Below are positions 8,570 to 16,943 of a stretch of DNA of 53,600 nucleotides, in pieces (positions within the stretch are counted from its first letter, which is position 1; the number at the start of each line of letters is the position of its first letter). A program made the translations under genes and the position numbers. Where the stretch lies: assembly GCA_013298525.1 (NCBI GenBank), contig JAAFHW010000010.1, forward strand, positions 1 to 53,600, in the 5' to 3' direction. The notes under the pieces were generated by a model. It saw nothing but the letters and a program-made list of their open reading frames with translations. It was not told the DNA's origin and made no database searches. The DNA comes from Flavobacteriia bacterium. GTDB taxonomy: Bacteria; Bacteroidota; Bacteroidia; Flavobacteriales; Flavobacteriaceae.

Positions 8570-9361
8570 TTATCGTTCTATTTTTCTGAATGCTTCACTT
8601 TTTGCAATCATAAAGTCTAATAATGATAGTGAATTGCTAATTTCAAAAAGTTGCTTTTCATTAATTTCCTCTGAGAAGCAAAAATCTATAAATAGTTGTT
8701 TATCTGTTTTGGCAATTTTTAAAGTTTTTTCAAAAAACTCATCCGAAAATCTTTTCTTGATTTCTATCTGAAATTCCTCCAAATCTACTTTATGAACTTC
8801 AATTTTCTTTTTAGAACTTCCTCCAAATAAATCTGCTATAGCTTTTCCAACCTTAATCAAATCAACAGAAGCGACATTACTTGAAGTTGGCATAAACATA
8901 TTGTCTACTCTAGATTTCACTCCTGTAATTTCAACATTGGACCAATCAATTGGTGGTAACTCAACTTTAAAAGCAGGTTTTACCTTTATTCTTTTTGCAT
9001 CATAAACCAAATTACCTGAAAGCTTGTATGGACCAATTTTTACTTCATCTAATTGATTCATTTTCTCGGAAATATGAATTTTCAATATCATTTCTTCAAA
9101 ATCGGAAGATTTCACAACAATTTGTTTGGTTTCAAAAGCTACACCAGTAATCATAATAACATCGTCTTCTTTTGCAAAAATGGTAAACTGTCCTAAATCG
9201 TCTGTAATTACAACTGTTTCGGCAGTAATATTGGTAACAGTTACTCTTTCTACTGGAATTGAATCAGAAACAACTAAGGCTCTCAATATTTTAACCCTTT
9301 CCTTTTGCGAAAAAGAAACTATTGAAAATAAAAAAAATACAATTAGTAATTTACGTTTCAT
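8570..9361 (-). CDS. carboxypeptidase-regulatory-like domain protein (secreted)
   Basis: This 263-residue protein starts at the ATG at 9361 with a signal peptide (MKRKLLIVFFLFSIVSFSQ). Residues about 25-100 look like a CarboxypepD_reg-like beta-sandwich (SIPVERVTVTNITAETVVIT, then DDLGQFTIFAKEDDVIMITG), usual at the front of Bacteroidota surface proteins but here without a TonB-dependent receptor barrel. The C-terminal part has no recognisable domain. An upstream in-frame TTG exists at 9370 but the ATG gives a standard signal. It is a paralogue-like partner of the gene just upstream (9372-10127), 10 bases away. Confidence 0.78.
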   Translation of the reverse strand: MKRKLLIVFFLFSIVSFSQKERVKILRALVVSDSIPVERVTVTNITAETVVITDDLGQFTIFAKEDDVIMITGVAFETKQIVVKSSDFEEMILKIHISEKMNQLDEVKIGPYKLSGNLVYDAKRIKVKPAFKVELPPIDWSNVEITGVKSRVDNMFMPTSSNVASVDLIKVGKAIADLFGGSSKKKIEVHKVDLEEFQIEIKKRFSDEFFEKTLKIAKTDKQLFIDFCFSEEINEKQLFEISNSLSLLDFMIAKSEAFRKIER

Positions 9362-9371
9362 AAGCAGCAAA

Positions 9372-10127
9372 TTATGGTTTTACAGCTATCAAATCTTTAT
9401 AGGTAACGGCTAATTCATTCATAATAAAAGTAGCCATTGTTTTATTTTTAGCTTTTAATGCTTCTACAAATTTAGCATCTTCAACTATATAATATTGAAA
9501 TCCTTTGACAAAATCTTCAGGTATTTTGAGTGTCTCAACAAAATATTCTGCTTCATAAAGGTTTTGAATTTTTGTCAACATCAACTCTTTTTTCTCGACT
9601 TCAACTTCCTTTTTTAGCATTGTGGTTCGGCCAGACATCCAATTAAGAATAGGATCCAAACCTATCGAAGTATTTGTTCCAATTTGCGCATCAGAATCGG
9701 AAGCTGTTTTTAATTTTCTTTCAGCTGGAGTATAATGCTTAGTTTTAGAAGAAATTATACCAAGTGAAACTGCATTGATATCTTTATACTCATTAATTTT
9801 AACTTCATCTAAAATCCTTATAAACGTTTCCATTTTTACAAATAGAAGCTCTTTATTAAAATCCTCTTCTTTTAAAGTAATTTTCAAACTCTTAAACTGT
9901 ACTGCTGTAAACATTATCGTATCTCCAACACTCGCATTTATAGAAAAATAGCCGCCTCGTTCCGTTAAAGTAGATTTTTCTGTCTTCAAATTAACAATGT
10001 AAATGCTTTCCAAGTCATTATAATCTGCCGTTACTTTTCCATTGATTTTTTTAGACACAGAAGTAACTTGCCCATTTGACAATTGCATCATTAACAAAAA
10101 GAGAAACAGTATTCTTATTTTCGACAA
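9372..10127 (-). CDS. carboxypeptidase-regulatory-like domain protein (secreted), TTG start
   Basis: This protein of about 251 residues resembles its downstream neighbour: a signal peptide, a beta-sandwich of the CarboxypepD_reg-like type (SKKINGKVTADYNDLESIYI and GGYFSINASVGDTIMFTAVQ), then a helical part with GLDPILNWMSGRTTMLKKEV. The only start that keeps the signal peptide is a TTG at 10127; upstream codons are ATA ATA GTT and then a stop, and the first internal ATG would remove most of the hydrophobic core. It is the first gene of the minus-strand run that continues through the M1 peptidase to the PAP2 gene. The role is unknown. Confidence 0.75.
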   Translation of the reverse strand: MSKIRILFLFLLMMQLSNGQVTSVSKKINGKVTADYNDLESIYIVNLKTEKSTLTERGGYFSINASVGDTIMFTAVQFKSLKITLKEEDFNKELLFVKMETFIRILDEVKINEYKDINAVSLGIISSKTKHYTPAERKLKTASDSDAQIGTNTSIGLDPILNWMSGRTTMLKKEVEVEKKELMLTKIQNLYEAEYFVETLKIPEDFVKGFQYYIVEDAKFVEALKAKNKTMATFIMNELAVTYKDLIAVKP

Positions 10128-10297
10128 AACTATTATTTAACGTTAAATTCTTGGGTAAAAGTATTTTAAAGTCGTCCAAAAAATTAGCCAACACTATTGT
10201 AAATTTATGTTAATTATTAATTTGTAAATTTGAGGAAAATTATTTTTTTAGAGAAACTATTCCAACAATAAACTTAAGTCTATATAATTAAAATACT

Positions 10298-11008
10298 ATG
10301 AAAAACCTAATTATTGCAAGTACTTCAACGCTTCATGGAGGAGAATACCTAGAATATTTACTTCCAACTTTAGAAAATCATTTTAAAAATTGTGATACTA
10401 TCATTTTCATACCTTATGCTCGTCCAGGCGGCATGACACATGATGAATATACGGAAAGAGTTGCGATTGCCTTTTCAAAAATAAATAAGAAAATTATAGG
10501 ATTACATACTTTAAAAAATCCAATAGAAGCTCTTGAAAATGCTCAAGGAATTTTTACTGGTGGCGGAAATACTTTTCTTTTAGTAACGCAATTATATGAA
10601 AATGATGTTATGCAAACTCTTTCCAATGTTATTGAAAGCGGAACACCTTATTTAGGCTCAAGTGCTGGTAGCAACATAACAGGAATATCGATGCAAACTA
10701 CTAATGATATGCCTATAATATATCCACCAAGTTTTAAAACTTTGGGAGCAATTCCATTTAATTTAAATCCACATTATTTAGATGCAAATTTACAAAGTAA
10801 GCACATGGGCGAAACTCGTGAAACACGTATAAAAGAATTTCATGCTTTCAACACAACTCCAGTCTTAGGATTAAGAGAAGGTAGTTGGCTTGATGTAAAA
10901 GGTGAAAAGATACTATTGAAAGGGAATTTAACAGCTAGATTATTTAGACAAAACCAAATTCCTGAAGAAATAAATCCTGAAACAGATTTGGCTTTTTTAG
11001 GAAATTAA
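10298..11008 (+). CDS. pepE: dipeptidase E (alpha-aspartyl dipeptidase, peptidase S51)
   Basis: This 236-residue cytoplasmic enzyme matches PepE, which hydrolyses dipeptides with N-terminal aspartate. The nucleophile elbow is GSSAGSN with Ser122, preceded by GIFTGGGNTF. A His/Glu region follows with LNPHYLD and GLREGSW. The length fits the family (about 230). The gene stands alone on the plus strand, ending at a bidirectional hairpin shared with the opposing tRNA-Gly. Together with the S46 and M1 peptidases in this window it fits a peptide-degrading lifestyle. Confidence 0.95.
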   Translation: MKNLIIASTSTLHGGEYLEYLLPTLENHFKNCDTIIFIPYARPGGMTHDEYTERVAIAFSKINKKIIGLHTLKNPIEALENAQGIFTGGGNTFLLVTQLYENDVMQTLSNVIESGTPYLGSSAGSNITGISMQTTNDMPIIYPPSFKTLGAIPFNLNPHYLDANLQSKHMGETRETRIKEFHAFNTTPVLGLREGSWLDVKGEKILLKGNLTARLFRQNQIPEEINPETDLAFLGN

Positions 11009-11018
11009 AAGAATAAAA

Positions 11019-11046
11019 AAAACCTCTAACGTTAATTAGAGGTTTT
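11019..11046 (-). terminator. bidirectional terminator between pepE and tRNA-Gly
   Basis: AAAACCTCTAA and TTAGAGGTTTT form an 11-bp stem with a six-base loop. On the minus strand it is followed by eight Ts, ending the tRNA-Gly transcript; on the plus strand a shorter T-run follows for pepE. Confidence 0.8.
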
Positions 11047-11050
11047 ACAG

Positions 11051-11123
<73 letters not shown>

Positions 11124-11297
11124 ATTACAAAACAGAATATGAAGTTCTTATTTTGTGAGTGCAAATATATAGCATTTGTTTGTTTTGATGCAAATTTTTT
11201 TTGAAAAATTTTTGTGTAGAAAAAATTTTACAAATCTAAGCTAGCCTAAAAGTTTTATTATTAATTTGTTATCATTTAATTTGCATTGAAATTTTTT

Positions 11298-11738
11298 ATG
11301 AAAGAGATTAAAAAAATTAGCTCAAGAGACACTTTTTTGGTTCGCCATCCTATTTTAAGAGAAGGAAAACCAATTGAAAGTTGTCAATTTGATGGAGATG
11401 ATTTAGAAACAACAACTCATTTTGGATTATTTATTGACAAAAATATAACAGGAGTACTATCTGTTTTTAAAAATAATAATGTTATATTTAGTTCTGAAAA
11501 TCAATTTCAAATAAGAGGAATGGCTATTCTAAACAATTTTCAAAGGAAAGGATTTGGAGATGAACTAATAAAACATGCTGAAGAGTATGTTAAAAGTCAG
11601 TTTGGAAAATTAATCTGGTTTAATGCTCGTGAAAGTGCTGTTCCATTTTATGAAAAATTGGGTTACATTAAAATTGGAGAGCCATTTTATATTGCCGATA
11701 TTGGAATCCATTATAATATGAAAAAAGAAATTGGCTAA
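11298..11738 (+). CDS. GNAT-family N-acetyltransferase
   Basis: This 146-residue protein has the GNAT fold order: beta strands with THFGLFIDKNITGVLSVF, the acetyl-CoA pyrophosphate loop QIRGMAILNNFQRKGFGDEL (RxxGxG/A-like at about residues 75-95), and the C-terminal NARESAVPFYEKLGYIKIGE. It resembles ElaA/YjcF-type cytoplasmic acetyltransferases; the substrate is unknown. The ATG at 11298 is preferred to an in-frame TTG four codons upstream. The stop overlaps the start of the L,D-transpeptidase gene (TAATG), so the two are translationally coupled. Confidence 0.9.
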   Translation: MKEIKKISSRDTFLVRHPILREGKPIESCQFDGDDLETTTHFGLFIDKNITGVLSVFKNNNVIFSSENQFQIRGMAILNNFQRKGFGDELIKHAEEYVKSQFGKLIWFNARESAVPFYEKLGYIKIGEPFYIADIGIHYNMKKEIG

Positions 11739-13447
11739 TGCCTATGAATAAATTTTACATTTTAATTCTACTTATCGTTTTTTCAAGTTGCAAAAGAAAC
11801 ATTTCAAACGAATCTTCTGCAGAGGCCTCTTTTATTGACTTTTCTTTTTTTGGAGATGATAGAATTAAAATTGACTCAACTTTAATTAATACTTCTAAAG
11901 ACGAAGATTTTAAAGCTTTTTATAAAAAATTCAACTACGAAACCGCTTGGAATACAAAAGAACACAGAGATTTCATTATTAATGAAATTAGCAAAGCCGA
12001 AAATGAAGGATTAGAATCAAAAGACTATAATTATGAAACTTTAAAATCATTTGAAACTAAATTTGAAGACCTTCCAGATTCAACAATTGTAAAATATGAT
12101 TTACTTCTAACTTCTAGCACACAACTTTATGTAAATCACATCAGTAAAGGAAAGTTAAATCCGAAAAAGCTTTATAAAGATTGGGATTTAGAAGAAAAAA
12201 AAGTAAATATAAATGAGATACTTTATGATTGTATTGACAACAATAACTTCAGTAAAGCCATTGAAAACTGTAAACCCAATCACATCATTTATAAAAAACT
12301 AAAAAACTGTTTAAAATTATTACAACAATTTCCAGAGGAAACAACCTATGAGTTGATTGATCTTAGGGAAAGAATTGTGCCTAATAAAAAAAACAAATAC
12401 GTGCCTATTGTCAAGAAAAGATTAATGTATTGGGGCGATATGGTTGAAAAAGACACTGTTTTGTCTACTGTATATGATAAAAAAACACAAGAAGCTGTAA
12501 AAATATTTCAAGCTAGACATGGGCTAAGACCTGATGCTGTAATTGGAAGAAGCACTATTGATGCCTTAAATTATTCTAGAAATCAAAGAATAGAACAAGT
12601 CGTTGTAAATATGGAGCGTTGGAGATGGTTTGCTCACGATTTTGGAAATCATTATCTCTTGATAAATATTCCAGATTATAGTATTGTTGCCGTAAAAGAA
12701 AATGACACAACACAAACACAAAGAATTGTAGTTGGAAAAGACACTCGCCCAACACCAATATTAGAATCTAAAATATCTAATATCAATTTAAACCCTAATT
12801 GGACAGTTCCTCCAACAATTCTAAAAGAAGATATTTATCCTGAAGCCGAAAAAGATAGAAGTGTTTTCAGAAAAAAAGGATTGAAAATTTTTGACAGAAA
12901 AAATAATGAAGTAAGTCCTTGGTCTTGGAAAAAAGAAGACGCAAACAAATATAAATATGTTCAAGATCCTGGTAGAAACAACTCACTTGGATCAATGAAA
13001 ATTAATTTCCCAAATAGATATTCTGTTTATCTTCATGATACTAACCATAGAGATTACTTTGCTTTCTCATATCGTTCTTTAAGTTCTGGATGTGTGCGTT
13101 TAGAGAAACCATTAGAAATGGCAAGTTACATAATAAATGACACTACAAAATGGTCGTTAAAAAGAATTAAAGACACTACAGATATTAAATATTACTATAA
13201 ACTACAAAAAGCTAAACAAAAAGAAATTGACAAAATCAATGCTAAAATACTGGCTAAAAATCCAAATTTTGTAATTGAAAAGAAAAACCTTCCAAAACCA
13301 GAATTAAAAACCATTGTTATTAAAATTGATGAAGATATTTTTATTCATCAACTATATTGGACTGCATGGGAAACAGATGGAATTTTAAATTTTAGAGAGG
13401 ATATTTATTGTCTTGATGCTAATTTGTACTCCAAATTAAGATATTAA
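11738..13447 (+). CDS. L,D-transpeptidase lipoprotein, YcbB/LdtD-like
   Basis: This protein of about 569 residues has a lipoprotein signal ending in VFSSC (Cys18). A scaffold domain comes first, then a peptidoglycan-binding module (TQEAVKIFQARHGLRPDAVI and GRSTIDAL), then a YkuD catalytic domain with His433 in YLHDTNHRDYF and the nucleophile Cys452 in SLSSGCVRLEKP. Such enzymes form 3-3 cross-links in peptidoglycan or attach proteins to it. A second ATG at 11744 is an alternative start. The gene is coupled to the upstream GNAT gene and its 3' end overlaps by 12 bases the convergent gene for a second L,D-transpeptidase. Confidence 0.93.
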   Translation: MPMNKFYILILLIVFSSCKRNISNESSAEASFIDFSFFGDDRIKIDSTLINTSKDEDFKAFYKKFNYETAWNTKEHRDFIINEISKAENEGLESKDYNYETLKSFETKFEDLPDSTIVKYDLLLTSSTQLYVNHISKGKLNPKKLYKDWDLEEKKVNINEILYDCIDNNNFSKAIENCKPNHIIYKKLKNCLKLLQQFPEETTYELIDLRERIVPNKKNKYVPIVKKRLMYWGDMVEKDTVLSTVYDKKTQEAVKIFQARHGLRPDAVIGRSTIDALNYSRNQRIEQVVVNMERWRWFAHDFGNHYLLINIPDYSIVAVKENDTTQTQRIVVGKDTRPTPILESKISNINLNPNWTVPPTILKEDIYPEAEKDRSVFRKKGLKIFDRKNNEVSPWSWKKEDANKYKYVQDPGRNNSLGSMKINFPNRYSVYLHDTNHRDYFAFSYRSLSSGCVRLEKPLEMASYIINDTTKWSLKRIKDTTDIKYYYKLQKAKQKEIDKINAKILAKNPNFVIEKKNLPKPELKTIVIKIDEDIFIHQLYWTAWETDGILNFREDIYCLDANLYSKLRY

Positions 13448-14137
13448 TTTAGAATTGTTTACATAACTTCTAGAAGGATGATAAATAAACAGACACGATT
13501 TGTTCTTTATTGTCTGAATAATTTTTTTACTCAATTCAATAGGAACTGCAGGACAACCTTGACTTCTACCTAACCTTTTGTAATTTCTAATAAAAGTTTT
13601 AGACACATAGTCTGCGCCATGAATTACTACAGCTCTTTTTCTAGCATTGTCGTTTATTCCTTTTTCTAAACCATCTAGCTTTAAAGATAAACCATGTTTT
13701 CCTTTGTACACTTCTCCAGTGGCAAAAAAGCCCAAGCTGCTTTTGTATGATTCATTTTTATTCGAAAAATTAACAGCATAATTATCACCAGAATTCTTGC
13801 CATGAGCAACTAAGGTATTTAAAAGTATTTCATTAGTATTCATATCAATAATCCATAATCTTTTTTCGTTAGAACTTAAACTAAAATCGATTATGGTTAA
13901 AATATTTTTTCTAACCATTCCTTTGCTTTTTAAAAGCTGAAACCCTTCAAATGCTTTAGTAAAACTCTCTAATTTTGGCAGTCTAAAACTATTAGCCTCT
14001 AATGCATTGTATACAGTAGTTACTTTTTTAACATTAGAAATTTTAGCATAATTTATTGGAGTTATTTCTTTTTTTTGGGGCGAAAATAAAGATACTCCAA
14101 CAAATAATATTGAATAAAACACATTAAATAAATTCAT
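13436..14137 (-). CDS. murein L,D-transpeptidase catalytic domain protein (YkuD_2 type)
   Basis: This 233-residue exported protein (hydrophobic N-terminus, residues 1-19) belongs to the short L,D-transpeptidase-like group typified by YkuD_2. Visible signatures are KRLWIIDMNTNEIL, NTLVAHGKNSGD, SSLGFFATGEVYKGKHGLSL, AVVIHGADYVS (His) and KRLGRSQGCPAVP with the likely nucleophile Cys195. It has no peptidoglycan-binding module. The gene converges with the YcbB-like enzyme, the two 3' ends overlapping by 12 bases, so a long transcript of either gene would be antisense to the other. Confidence 0.9.
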   Translation of the reverse strand: MNLFNVFYSILFVGVSLFSPQKKEITPINYAKISNVKKVTTVYNALEANSFRLPKLESFTKAFEGFQLLKSKGMVRKNILTIIDFSLSSNEKRLWIIDMNTNEILLNTLVAHGKNSGDNYAVNFSNKNESYKSSLGFFATGEVYKGKHGLSLKLDGLEKGINDNARKRAVVIHGADYVSKTFIRNYKRLGRSQGCPAVPIELSKKIIQTIKNKSCLFIYHPSRSYVNNSKLIS

Positions 14138-14334
14138 AATTAGTAGGTAAATTATAAAGCAAACTTACGAAACACAAATCTTATTGACAAGTTAATTTTG
14201 CAAATATTATCGTTTAAATGTAAATTTTTGTCGATTAAAATATAATTTAATATAATTTTGTAGTCTTTTTCTTTTAAAATAAACTATATTATTAATAAAA
14301 AAATATTTAGATAAGAATACTATTACAATTATTA

Positions 14335-14364
14335 TTGTGTTATAATTATAAAGATTTATATTTG
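14335..14364 (+). promoter_or_regulatory. flavobacterial promoter for the DUF5916 gene
   Basis: TTG at 14335-14337, a 19-base spacer and TATATTTG at 14357-14364 match the Bacteroidota -33/-7 consensus (TTG, about 19 bases, TAnnTTTG). The start codon is 20 bases downstream. Confidence 0.7.
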
Positions 14365-14383
14365 CCTAACTAACACGAATATA

Positions 14384-16834
14384 ATGTTTAAAGAAAAGTT
14401 TACTTTTTCCTTTATATGTATAATAGCAACTTTTTTGAGCGCGCAAGCTCAAAAAAAGACTTTGCAAACAAAATTTAGTGAAGAAAAAATAAACATAGAT
14501 GGTAAATTTGATGAGCCAATTTGGAAAACAACTCCAATTGCAACTGACTTTGTAATGTTGGCTCCTGATAATGGGAAACCTGAGCAAAAAGAAAGAAAAA
14601 CAGAAGTTAAAGTTGTTTACAATAATGACGCAATCTACATTGCTGCTACTTTATATGACAATGAACCAACTAAGATTAGAAAAGAACTAACTACAAGGGA
14701 TAATTTTGTTTCCGCTGATCATTTTGGAGTTTTTATTAATGGTTATAATGATGGTCAACAAGAATTTCGATTTTTTGTAAGTGCCGCTGGAGTTCAGCAA
14801 GATGTTTTATATACTGATGGACAAGGTGAAGATTCATCTTGGGACGCAATTTGGAACAGCCATGTTGAAATTAAAGATTTTGGATGGGTAGTAGAAATGA
14901 AAATACCTTATGCCGCAATACGCTTTTCATCAGAAAAAAAACAAACTTGGGGTTTAAACTTTTATAGAGAAATCTTCAGAGATAGATTTCAATATTCATG
15001 GAATTTAATTGATAATAAAATTTCATCCGAAAGTAATCAAGCCGGAATTCTTGAAGGAATTGAAAATATAAAAACCCCAACTAGACTGTTCTTAATACCT
15101 TACATATCGCAATACTTAAATGCAAACAATTTTAACAAAGCCAAAGGCGAGTTCAAAGGAGGATTAGATATTAAATATGGTATCAATGATGCATTTACAT
15201 TAGATGCAATTTTAGTACCAGATTTTGGACAAGCTGCCTTTGATAGAGTAATATTAAATCTTGGTCCTTTTGAACAACAATTCAATGAAAACAGACCTTT
15301 TTTTACCGAAGGAACTGATCTATTTAACAAAGGAAATATCTTTTATTCAAGAAGAATTGGAGGAAGACCATCATTAAAAAGTAGCGATTTAAATACTAAA
15401 TTAGAAACTGACGAAGAAGTAATTGAATATCCTGGAAAAGTTAATCTTTTAAATGCATTAAAAGTTTCTGGAAGAACAAAAGGCGGATTAGGTATTGGAA
15501 TTCTAAATGCTGTAACAGAGAAAACTTATGCCGAAATATCTAATACTACAAATGGAAATACTCGAAGAGAGCTAATCGAACCACTTGCAAATTTTAATGT
15601 ATTAGTTTTAGATCAACGTTTTAGAAAAAACTCTTCTATAGGTTTCATAAATACAAATGTAACTCGTGATAAAGAATATAGAGATGCCAATGTTTCTGCA
15701 TTAGTTTGGGATTTAAATACCAAAAAAAACACATATAATTTAAATGGTGGATTCAAGTATAGCTATATTAATGAATATGCAGACAATAAGGACAGAAAAG
15801 GTTTTAATACAGATTTATATTTTGGTGACACAAGTGGAAAATACAGATATGGATTTGGAGGACAATATGTTTCAGACAATTATGACCCGAATGATTTAGG
15901 AATAAATTTTCAAAATCATTATCAGGCCTATTACGGAAATGCTAGTTACAGAATTTTGAATCCATCTAAAAAATTTAATTCTTTTAATACTAACATCAAT
16001 TATTATACAGAATTTGACAATAGAACTGGCAGAATTCAAGAGCATAGTATTAATTTGAATTACAATTCTGTAAGTAAAAAAAATAACTACTTTGGATTTG
16101 GCTTCAATGGTAGACCAACTGAAGTATATGATTTTTATACACCTCGTTCAAAAGACCAAAGAAAATATGTAACAACCCCTCAAAGGTTTGGCGGTAATAT
16201 TTTTATTTCAACCAATTATGCAAAGAAATTTGCTATTGACTTCAGGCCGTCAATGAGTTTCTTTAATGAAAAAGGAAGAAATTACTATGGCATACTATTT
16301 AGTCCAAGGTATCGTTTTTCTGACAAACTAGCATTTGTTTACGAGTTTAACTTTGAAAGACAAAACAACGACAAAGGATTCATAGAATCTGACGGAATAA
16401 ATACTGTTTTTGCAAACAGAAACATCATTTCCTATAGCAATTCAATTTCAGGAAAATACTCTCTAAACAATGTTATGAATATTAACCTTGTTATAAGAAA
16501 ATATTGGTCTTATGTAACTAATCATAACTATTATTTACTTCAAAATAATGGTAGCTTATTATCAAATCCAACCTATGTTGGTAACAACGACGAAAACTTC
16601 GCAACATGGAATTTAGATCTTTCCTACACCTGGTGGTTTGCTCCTGGAAGTCAAATATCTATACTATACAGAAACAACTCATTTTTGAGTGATTACGGAA
16701 CAGACTTTAGCCATAGCATAACAAAAAATGCAGACAACCTTCTAAATCACGAAAAATTAGATCATATATTTTCGATAAGTATTCGTTATTTTATCGATTA
16801 CAATTCAACCAAAAACTGGTTTTCTAAAAAATAA
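14384..16834 (+). CDS. DUF5916 outer-membrane protein with N-terminal CBM9-like domain
   Basis: This 816-residue protein has a signal peptide (cleavage near SAQAQ). The next 200 residues resemble a carbohydrate-binding family 9-like sandwich (INIDGKFDEPIWKTT, VYNNDAIYIAATLYDNEPTK, WVVEMKIPYAAIRF). The rest matches the DUF5916 family: FLIPYISQYLNA, DAILVPDFGQAAFDRVILNL, and FEQQFNENRPFFTEGTDLF. Many alternating hydrophobic/aromatic strands up to the C-terminus suggest an outer-membrane beta-barrel. Function and ligand are unknown; family members are common and often large in this phylum. It stands as a single gene with its own strong promoter. Confidence 0.88.
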   Translation: MFKEKFTFSFICIIATFLSAQAQKKTLQTKFSEEKINIDGKFDEPIWKTTPIATDFVMLAPDNGKPEQKERKTEVKVVYNNDAIYIAATLYDNEPTKIRKELTTRDNFVSADHFGVFINGYNDGQQEFRFFVSAAGVQQDVLYTDGQGEDSSWDAIWNSHVEIKDFGWVVEMKIPYAAIRFSSEKKQTWGLNFYREIFRDRFQYSWNLIDNKISSESNQAGILEGIENIKTPTRLFLIPYISQYLNANNFNKAKGEFKGGLDIKYGINDAFTLDAILVPDFGQAAFDRVILNLGPFEQQFNENRPFFTEGTDLFNKGNIFYSRRIGGRPSLKSSDLNTKLETDEEVIEYPGKVNLLNALKVSGRTKGGLGIGILNAVTEKTYAEISNTTNGNTRRELIEPLANFNVLVLDQRFRKNSSIGFINTNVTRDKEYRDANVSALVWDLNTKKNTYNLNGGFKYSYINEYADNKDRKGFNTDLYFGDTSGKYRYGFGGQYVSDNYDPNDLGINFQNHYQAYYGNASYRILNPSKKFNSFNTNINYYTEFDNRTGRIQEHSINLNYNSVSKKNNYFGFGFNGRPTEVYDFYTPRSKDQRKYVTTPQRFGGNIFISTNYAKKFAIDFRPSMSFFNEKGRNYYGILFSPRYRFSDKLAFVYEFNFERQNNDKGFIESDGINTVFANRNIISYSNSISGKYSLNNVMNINLVIRKYWSYVTNHNYYLLQNNGSLLSNPTYVGNNDENFATWNLDLSYTWWFAPGSQISILYRNNSFLSDYGTDFSHSITKNADNLLNHEKLDHIFSISIRYFIDYNSTKNWFSKK

Positions 16835-16918
16835 TTTTCTTGAGAAAACACTAAATCGTTTTCGTTATTTTTCAAATAAATTTACCTCTAACTTTTCATT
16901 TCAGCTATTGCAAATGCT

Positions 16919-16926
16919 TATCTTTG
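16919..16926 (+). promoter_or_regulatory. -7 element upstream of gpmI
   Basis: TATCTTTG matches the TAnnTTTG -7 consensus 17 bases before the start codon. There is no clear TTG at the expected -33 distance, only a T-rich stretch, so support is moderate. Confidence 0.5.
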
Positions 16927-16943
16927 TGTAAAATACTATCACA

